From positions 2,544,501-2,608,500 of the forward strand of contig NZ_JASPFK010000001.1 of assembly GCF_036855935.1 (NCBI RefSeq): DNA of 64,000 nt. The letters run 5' to 3'. Shown here one piece after another: positions 57,961 through 64,000 of the stretch; within the stretch, counting starts at the first letter, position 1, and each line of letters opens with the position of its first letter. The notes under the pieces are model-generated. The model was given only the letters and a program-made list of their open reading frames with translations. It was not told where the DNA came from and ran no database searches. The translations under genes were made by a program, and so were the position numbers. The stretch is from Sphingomonas sp. LR60. GTDB taxonomy: Bacteria > Pseudomonadota > Alphaproteobacteria > Sphingomonadales > Sphingomonadaceae.

Positions 57961-60900
57961 ATGCCGGAAAAGTCTCTTCAGATACTGTCTGCTGCGCTGG
58001 CGGCGCGGCTCACCTATCGCGCGCTGCCGGGCGAGCTTGCCGGCTTCGGCGAGGACAAGCAGGCGGAGGCGGCGGCGTTCCTCGCGCAGACCGCGGCGGT
58101 TCGCGCGCCCGGCACCCCGGTGCTCGCACTCGAGCAATTGCCCGGCGACGGCGCGCGACGGCGGATGCGGCTCGCGATCGTCAACGACGACATGCCGTTC
58201 CTCGTCGATTCGGTCGCCGCGGCGATCGGCGATCGGGATATTGCGGTCGATCGCGTCATCCACCCGGTGATCCGCGTCTCGCGCAATGCCGAGGGGCAGC
58301 TGACCGATATCGAGGGCAAGGACGGCCGGCCCGAATCGATGATCTATATCGAGCTGGAGCGTGTCGACGCACGCGACCGGCGCGCGCTGACCGACGAGAT
58401 CGAGCGCCTGCTGGCCGACGTCCGGGTCGCGGTGCGCGACTGGCGCGCGATGCAGGGCACGCTGGCGGCGGACGCCGGGGTGATCGACGACGTCGGTGGC
58501 GATCCGGAAGGCGCGGCGCTGCTGCGCTGGTTCCTCGACCGGCATTTCACGTTGCTGGGGCATGAGCGCTGGCACGCCGATGGCAAGGTCGATCCCGCCG
58601 CGCCGCTGGGCATTGTCGTCAACAAGCATGAGGTGCCGATCCTCGCCGATCGCTCACGGCGGCTGGCGATCGACTATTTCACCGCCGGCAATTCGGCGCC
58701 GCTGCTGCTCAAGTCGAGCCTGATCTCGCCGGTCCACCGCCGCGTGCCGCTCGACCTGCTGGTGGTGCCGATCCACACCGGCGGGCGCGTCACCGGTCTG
58801 TCGATCCATGCCGGGCTGTGGACCTCGGCGGCGCTCAACGCACCGCCGCGCAGCGTGCCCGTGCTCCGCCAGCGGCTCGCGGCGAGCGAGGCGAAGTTCG
58901 GCTTCGACCCCGCCGGCCACACCGGCAAGGCGCTGACCCACGCGATCGCGACGCTGCCGCACGATCTGATGACCGCGATCAGCGCGGCGTCGATGGAGGA
59001 ACTCGCGCTCACCGCGATGAGCCTCGCCGACCGTCCGCGTCCGAAGCTGGTGCTGGTCCCCTCCCCGCTCGGCCGACACCTCTATGCGTTCGTGTGGCTG
59101 CCGCGCGACGAAATGACCACCGCGCGCCGCGTCGCGATCGGCGAAATGCTGGGCGAGGCTGCCAACGGCCAGGTGCTCAATTGGTCGACCAGCGTCGAGG
59201 ACGGGCGCGTCGCCTTGCTCCGCTACACGATCGACCTGCGCGGCGCGGGCGTGCTGCCCGATGCGCTGACGCTCGACGCGCAGCTCGAGAAGATGGTGCG
59301 CGGCTGGGCGCCGTCGATCGAGGCCGCGCTCGCCGACGAGGTCGGGCCGGCCCGCGCCGCACGGCTCGCGCTGCGCCACGCCGCCGCCTTCCCGGTCCGC
59401 TATCGCACCGGGGCGACCACCGACGAGGCGGCGCGCGACATCGTGTCGATCGCCAACCTCGTCGACGATGCCGACCGCGAGGTGCGCTTCACCGCCGGCG
59501 GCGACGGGATGCTCCACCTCAAGGTCTATCGACAGGGCGGCCCGCTGGCGCTGTCCGACGCGGTGCCGGCGCTCGAGCATTTCGGCTTCCGCGTGATCGA
59601 GGAGATGCCGACCGCGCTGACCGACGAGGAACGCAGCTCGATCCACGATTTCACGCTCGAGACCAAGGCCGACATCCCCGCGGTCCTCGCCAGCGCCGAC
59701 ACGTTGCAGGAAGCGCTGGCGCAGGTGCTGGAAGGCCGCGCCGAGGATGACGGTTTCAACCGGCTGATGCTGGAAGCCGGACTGTCGCCGTCCGAGGTCG
59801 TGCTGTTCCGCGCCTGGTATCGCTATTTGCGGCAGGCGGGGATGAGCTACGGCCCCGCCAATGTCGTCGACACGCTCACGCGCGTCCGCCACCTCACCAA
59901 GGCGCTGGTCGAGCGCTTCGTCGCGGTCCACGATCCCGCCTCGACCGCCGATGCCGAGGCGGCGCAGGGCGTGATCGACGCCGGGCTCGACGCCGTGACC
60001 GGGATCGACGACGACCGCATCCTGCGTGCCTTCCGCGCGGTGATCGACGCGACGCTGCGCACCAACGCCTTCACCGAGGCGGCGAACGAGGCACTCGCCT
60101 TCAAGCTCGACAGCGCCAGGATCCCCGGCCTCCCCGCCCCGCTGCCGTGGCGTGAGGTTTGGGTGTACAGCCCCCGCGTCGAGGGCATCCATTTGCGCGC
60201 CGGCCCGGTCGCGCGCGGCGGCCTGCGCTGGTCCGACCGCCGCGACGATTTCCGCACCGAAATCCTCGGGCTGATGAAGGCGCAGCGCGTCAAGAACGCG
60301 GTCATCGTGCCGACCGGCGCAAAGGGCGGCTTCTACGCCAAGCAGCTCCCCGCCCCCTCGAACCGCGACGCGTGGCTGGCGGAAGGGACCGAGGCCTATC
60401 GCATCTTCATCCGCACGCTTCTGTCGATCACCGACAATATCGAGAATGGCGCGGTCGTTCACCCGCAGGGCGTGACGATCCTCGACGGTCAGGACCCCTA
60501 TTTCGTCGTCGCCGCCGACAAGGGCACCGCGACGTTCAGCGACGTCGCGAACAAGATCGCGCTCGACCGTGACTTCTGGCTCGGCGACGCCTTCGCGAGC
60601 GGTGGCTCGCAGGGGTACGACCACAAGGCGATGGGCATCACCGCCAAGGGCGCGTGGGTTTCGGTCCAGCGCCACTTCGCCGAGCGCGGCCTTGATGTGC
60701 AGTCGGAACCGATCCGTGTCGTCGGCTGCGGCGACATGTCGGGCGACGTGTTCGGCAACGGCATGCTGCTGTCGAAGGCGATCAAGCTGGTCGCCGCCTT
60801 CGACCATCGCCATATCTTCCTCGATCCCAACCCAGATCCGGCGACAAGCTGGGACGAGCGCGCCCGCATGTTCGCGCTCCCCGGTCGAGTTGGGCCGACT

Positions 60901-62588
60901 ATGACCCGACGCTGATCTCCGAAGGCGGCGGCGTGTTCGCGCGCGACATGAAGTCGATTGCGCTCAGCCCGCAGGTACAGGCCGCACTCGGCATCACCGC
61001 CGACCGGATGGAGCCGACCGCGCTGATCTCGGCGATTCTGAAAAGCCCGGCCGACCTGATCTGGTTCGGCGGCATCGGCACTTACGTGAAGGCCGCTGCC
61101 GAGAACAACGCCACCGTCGGCGATCCCGCCAACGATCGCCTGCGCGTCGATGCCGAGGAATTGCGCGCGATCGCGATCGGCGAGGGCGCGAACCTGGGCG
61201 TCACGCAGGCGGCGCGCATCGCCTTCGCGGCGCGCGGTGGGCGGATCAACACCGACTTTATCGACAATTCGGCGGGCGTCGACTGCTCGGACAACGAGGT
61301 CAACATCAAGATCGCGCTCAACCGCGAGATGATCGAGGGCCGGCTGTCGTTCGAGGATCGCAACGTCCTGCTCGGCAGCATGACCGACGACGTCGCTCGG
61401 CTGGTGCTGGAGGACAACCGCCTCCAGACGCTCGGCCTGTCGATCGCCGAAGGTGGTGGCGCACAGGCGCTGCCCAGCTACGTCCGGCTGATCGAGGTCT
61501 TCGAGGAATCGGGACGGCTCGACCGGCACGTAGAGGGACTGGCGAGCAACACCGAACTGCTGCGCCGTACCAGCGAGGGCCGCGGGCTCACCCGCCCCGA
61601 ACTGGCGGTGCTGCTGGCGACGGCGAAGCTGTCGTTGCAGGACGCGATCGAACATTCGTCGCTCGGCGAGGACGCCGCCTTGCTCCCCGACCTGCACGCC
61701 GCTTTCCCGCACGCGATGCAGGAGCGGTTCGCCGCTGCGATCGACGCGCACCGCCTGCGCGGCGAGATCGTCGCGACCAAGCTCGCCAACCGGATCGTCA
61801 ACCGCATCGGCATCCTCCACCCCTTCGAACTGGCCGAGGAAGAAGGCGCGACGCTCGCCGACATCGCCGGGATGTTCGTGGTCGCGGAGCGGCAGTTCGA
61901 CCTGGCGCGCCTGTGGCAGGCGATCGAAACCACTGCGATGCCCGAGGCCGGGCGGCTGGCGCTGTTCGACGAGGTCGCGGTCGCGGTCCGTTCGCAGATC
62001 GCCGACCTGCTCCGCGCCACCGCGCCGGGCACCGCGCCGTCGACCGTGCTCGCGCGACTGTCGGGCGGGATCGACCGGCTGGCGGCGGCGACCGACGACC
62101 TGCTGCTCGACGAGGCGCGTGCGCATTCGCGCCGCATCGCCGACACGCTGGAGGCGGCCGGCGCACCGCACGATCTGGCGCTCAGTGTCGTGCGGTTGTT
62201 CGAACTGGACGGCGCCGTCGGGCTCGCCGACCTCGGTGAGCGCGCCGCGATCGACGAGACGCAACTGGCGCGCGCCTTCACCCGGCTCGGCGAAGGGCTC
62301 GGGCTCGACTGGGCACAGGGCACCGCGACGCGCATCAACCCGAGCGATCCGTGGGAGCGGCTGCTGATCGCGGGGCTGGCGCGCGATTTCCAGCAACTGC
62401 GGCTCGACTTCCTCGGCCGCGGCGGCGCGGGCGACCCGGTCGCGCTGGTCGATGCATGGCTGGCGCGCAACGCCGCACGCGTCGGGCAATTCCGCGCCGT
62501 GATCGACCGTGCCCGCAACGCGCAGGCCCCTAATGCCGCGATGCTGGCGCAGATCGCCGGCCAGGCACGCGTGCTGCTGGGACGGTGA
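57961..62588 (+). pseudogene. gdhB: NAD-specific glutamate dehydrogenase, large type (frameshifted as read)
   Basis: The large (about 170 kDa) GDH that deaminates glutamate to 2-oxoglutarate. The first frame covers the regulatory N-terminal part (NDDMPFLVDSVAAAI, LGIVVNKHEVPILADRSRR) and catalytic motifs (ARGGLRWSDRRDDFRTEILG, VIVPTGAKGGFYAKQLP, GDMSGDVFGNGMLLSKAIKL). The second frame resumes with DYDPTLISEGGGVFARDMKS and IGEGANLGVTQAARIAF. The frames join at CCCC 60879-60882: a fifth C gives FALPRSSWADYDPT and 1,542 residues, normal for the family. A missing assembly base is more likely than a mutant. Confidence 0.92.
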
Positions 62589-62594
62589 TCCTAT

Positions 62595-62671
62595 CGTCAT
62601 TGCGAGCGTAGCGAAGCAATCCAGGGCGTCCTGGTCCGGCTCTGGATTGCTTCGCTACGCTCGCAATGACG
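62595..62671. repeat. Intergenic inverted repeat (CGTCATTGCGAGCGTAGCGA type)
   Basis: A 30-base arm beginning CGTCATTGCGAGCGTAGCGA and its full complement surround a 17-base loop. This palindrome is widespread in proteobacterial genomes. It lies between the convergent glutamate dehydrogenase and PiuC-like genes and can act as terminator for both. Confidence 0.85.
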
Positions 62672-62681
62672 AAATCCGGCG

Positions 62682-63365
62682 CTACACCTCCGCCCAGCGG
62701 CGCAGCAGGTTGTGGTACACGCCGGTCAGTTGCACCGTCGCCGCCGCACCCTGCCCCTGTGCCGCCGCGACCGCCTGCACGCCCTGATCGAGTTCGAACA
62801 GGATGCGCCGCGCGCCATCGTCGCGGACCATCGACTGTATCCAGAAGAAGCTCGCCAGCCGCACGCCGCGCGTGACCGGCGCGACGCGGTGCAGGCTGGA
62901 GGCGGGGTAGAGCACCATATGCCCGGCGGGCAGCTTCACGCTCTGCGTGCCGAACTGCTCCTCGATCAGCAACTCGCCGCCGTCATACGCATCCGGATCT
63001 TCGAGGAAGAGCGTGGCGGATAGATCGCTGCGAATACGGAAGTCGCTGCCACGCTTCATCCGGATGGCATTGTCGACGTGCAGCCCGAAATCCTGCCCGC
63101 CCTGATAACGGTTGAACAACGGCGGAAAGACCTTGGCGGGCAGTGCGGCGGCGACGAACAGCGGCGTGCGCCCCAAAGCATCGAGGATCATGCCCCCCGC
63201 CGCGCGCGCCGCCGCGCCATCCTCCGGCAGCTGGCAATTGCGCTTCGCAAGCGCCGCCTGCGGCCCGGAGGTTTGATTGCCGTCGATCCACTCGGCGGCG
63301 TCGATCGTGGCGCGCACCTGCGCCAGCGTCGCGGCATCAAGGACGTCAGGGATGGCGATCAGCAT
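62682..63365 (-). CDS. piuC: Fe(II)/2-oxoglutarate dioxygenase, PiuC/PKHD type
   Basis: A 227-residue PKHD-type hydroxylase. The double-stranded beta helix has the metal site H-x-D in [10 protein letters not shown] and the distal His with the 2-oxoglutarate Arg in [20 protein letters not shown]. PiuC-type genes are commonly found next to catecholate siderophore receptors, and a TonB receptor begins 120 bases upstream on the same strand, so a role in iron acquisition is likely; the target of hydroxylation is not known to me. Confidence 0.9.
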   Translation of the reverse strand: MLIAIPDVLDAATLAQVRATIDAAEWIDGNQTSGPQAALAKRNCQLPEDGAAARAAGGMILDALGRTPLFVAAALPAKVFPPLFNRYQGGQDFGLHVDNAIRMKRGSDFRIRSDLSATLFLEDPDAYDGGELLIEEQFGTQSVKLPAGHMVLYPASSLHRVAPVTRGVRLASFFWIQSMVRDDGARRILFELDQGVQAVAAAQGQGAAATVQLTGVYHNLLRRWAEV

Positions 63366-63389
63366 GGAGACGTCATTTCCACCACAACT

Positions 63390-63457
63390 CCGTTCGTCCT
63401 GAGCTTGTCGAAGGGCGTGTTCCAGGCACGTGCTTCGACAGGCTCAGCACGAACGGG
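63390..63457. repeat. Intergenic inverted repeat (CGTTCGTCCTGAGCTTGTCG type)
   Basis: CGTTCGTCCTGAGCTTGTCG and the partly complementary CGACAGGCTCAGCACGAACG flank a short loop. This palindromic repeat type is common in sphingomonads and xanthomonads. It lies between the receptor and the PiuC-like gene. Confidence 0.75.
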
Positions 63458-63485
63458 TGAGTAATCTACCCGCGCACGCAAACAA

Positions 63486-64000
63486 TCAGAAACTATAGAA
63501 CACACTCAACACCGCCTGCCGCCGGTCGCCCGGCATCGCCCAGCCGCCGGTGACGACGCCCGTCGTGGCGTTCACATTGTTGCGCACGTTGGTCAGATAC
63601 TTCTCGTCGGTGAAGTTCTGGACGTTGAGCTGCATCGTCAGCCCCTCGCGGAAGCTGTACGCCAGATAGGCGCGGTGGATCAGATAGCCGTCCGCTTTCA
63701 GCAGCGTGGCATTGGCAAGCGACGGGACATAGGTGGTGAACGCGCCCTGATAGGTCAGGCCGTAACCGACCTCCAGCCCGAACGGCAGCTTGTAGGTGGT
63801 GAACAGGCTGCCCGAATGCTTCGGGGTCTGCACCAGCGGGCTGCCGCGTTGCGGATCGGGGTTGGCGGCGGTGTTCCCGCAGCCGGTGCCGCCCGGCTTG
63901 GACAGGCAATAGTCCGACACCGATTGCAGCACCTCGCTGTCGAGATAGGTGTAGTTCGCGAAGATCGTCCAATTGGGCGTCACGTTCCCCGACACGCCCA
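63486..64000 (-). CDS. TonB-dependent receptor, 3' part (partial)
   Basis: The last 170 residues of an outer-membrane receptor; the 5' part lies beyond the window. Barrel strands of siderophore receptors are visible (NWTIFANYTYLDSEV, QTPKHSGSLFTTYKLPFGLE, LNVQNFTDEKYLTNVRNN) and it ends with RRQAVLSVFYSF, with the terminal Phe needed for outer-membrane insertion. Together with the following PiuC-like gene it resembles Fiu/PiuA-type catecholate receptors. Confidence 0.9.
   Translation of the reverse strand, partial: GVSGNVTPNWTIFANYTYLDSEVLQSVSDYCLSKPGGTGCGNTAANPDPQRGSPLVQTPKHSGSLFTTYKLPFGLEVGYGLTYQGAFTTYVPSLANATLLKADGYLIHRAYLAYSFREGLTMQLNVQNFTDEKYLTNVRNNVNATTGVVTGGWAMPGDRRQAVLSVFYSF

Noticed and set aside
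58654..62600. Two long minus-strand frames (719 and 700 codons) opposite glutamate dehydrogenase
   Set aside because: They are antisense frames kept open by GC-rich third positions; rich in Arg/His/Asp/Gly with no domain or start signal.

Overview
The window looks like chromosome of a Sphingomonas-type alphaproteobacterium. It is GC-rich and densely coded, with several large TonB-dependent receptors, a large NAD-dependent glutamate dehydrogenase, a mreBCD-mrdA-rodA cluster opposite mutL, and palindromic intergenic repeats of kinds common in sphingomonads. The assignment rests on gene content and style only; no rRNA is present.

Layout. 1-2.6 kb: a radical SAM/SPASM enzyme and a soluble chemoreceptor. 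2.6-10.4 kb: mutL (minus) and the rod-shape operon mreB-mreC-mreD-mrdA-rodA, followed by tRNA-Lys(CTT). 10.7-26.5 kb: a dienelactone hydrolase and then a carbohydrate/uronate utilisation island. One arm (minus) is TonB receptor, MFS hexuronate-type transporter, GH105, kduI and kduD. The other arm (plus) is a DUF4861 and a DUF2264 protein. A FadR-type GntR regulator sits between them, and GH43, acetyltransferase, GH29 and GH43 genes follow. 26.7-28.4 kb: a transmembrane chemoreceptor. 28.4-33.3 kb: a five-gene operon that I interpret as a Fap-like functional amyloid export system: a repeat-rich N/S/T/D secreted protein, a small secreted protein, a lipoprotein C39 peptidase, a protein with a double-glycine-type motif, and a coiled-coil plus beta-barrel outer-membrane protein. 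33.8-39.6 kb: LuxR and AraC regulators, a PQQ-type sugar dehydrogenase and a TonB receptor. 39.7-41 kb: a 265-bp MITE-like element and an IS481-family insertion. 41-44.8 kb: a phosphorelay set (hybrid kinase, single REC, NarL-type regulator, Hpt). 44.8-54 kb: SDR, TonB receptor, second MITE copy, M13 peptidase, beta-propeller lipoprotein, NudK and a DeoR regulator. 54-56.5 kb: a second identical IS481 copy, then a P4-type integrase beside tRNA-Thr(CGT). 56.6-64 kb: a PAS protein, NAD-glutamate dehydrogenase, a PiuC-like hydroxylase and the 3' part of a siderophore-type receptor.

A theme across the window is a set of single-base losses. mutL, rodA, the PQQ-type dehydrogenase and NAD-glutamate dehydrogenase each need exactly one extra base to read as a full-length family member. 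The GH29 and one GH43 gene have out-of-frame tails that one extra G also repairs, and the hybrid kinase start may be a further case. Most map to G/C runs. The simplest reading is systematic homopolymer under-calling in the assembly rather than decay of so many core genes.
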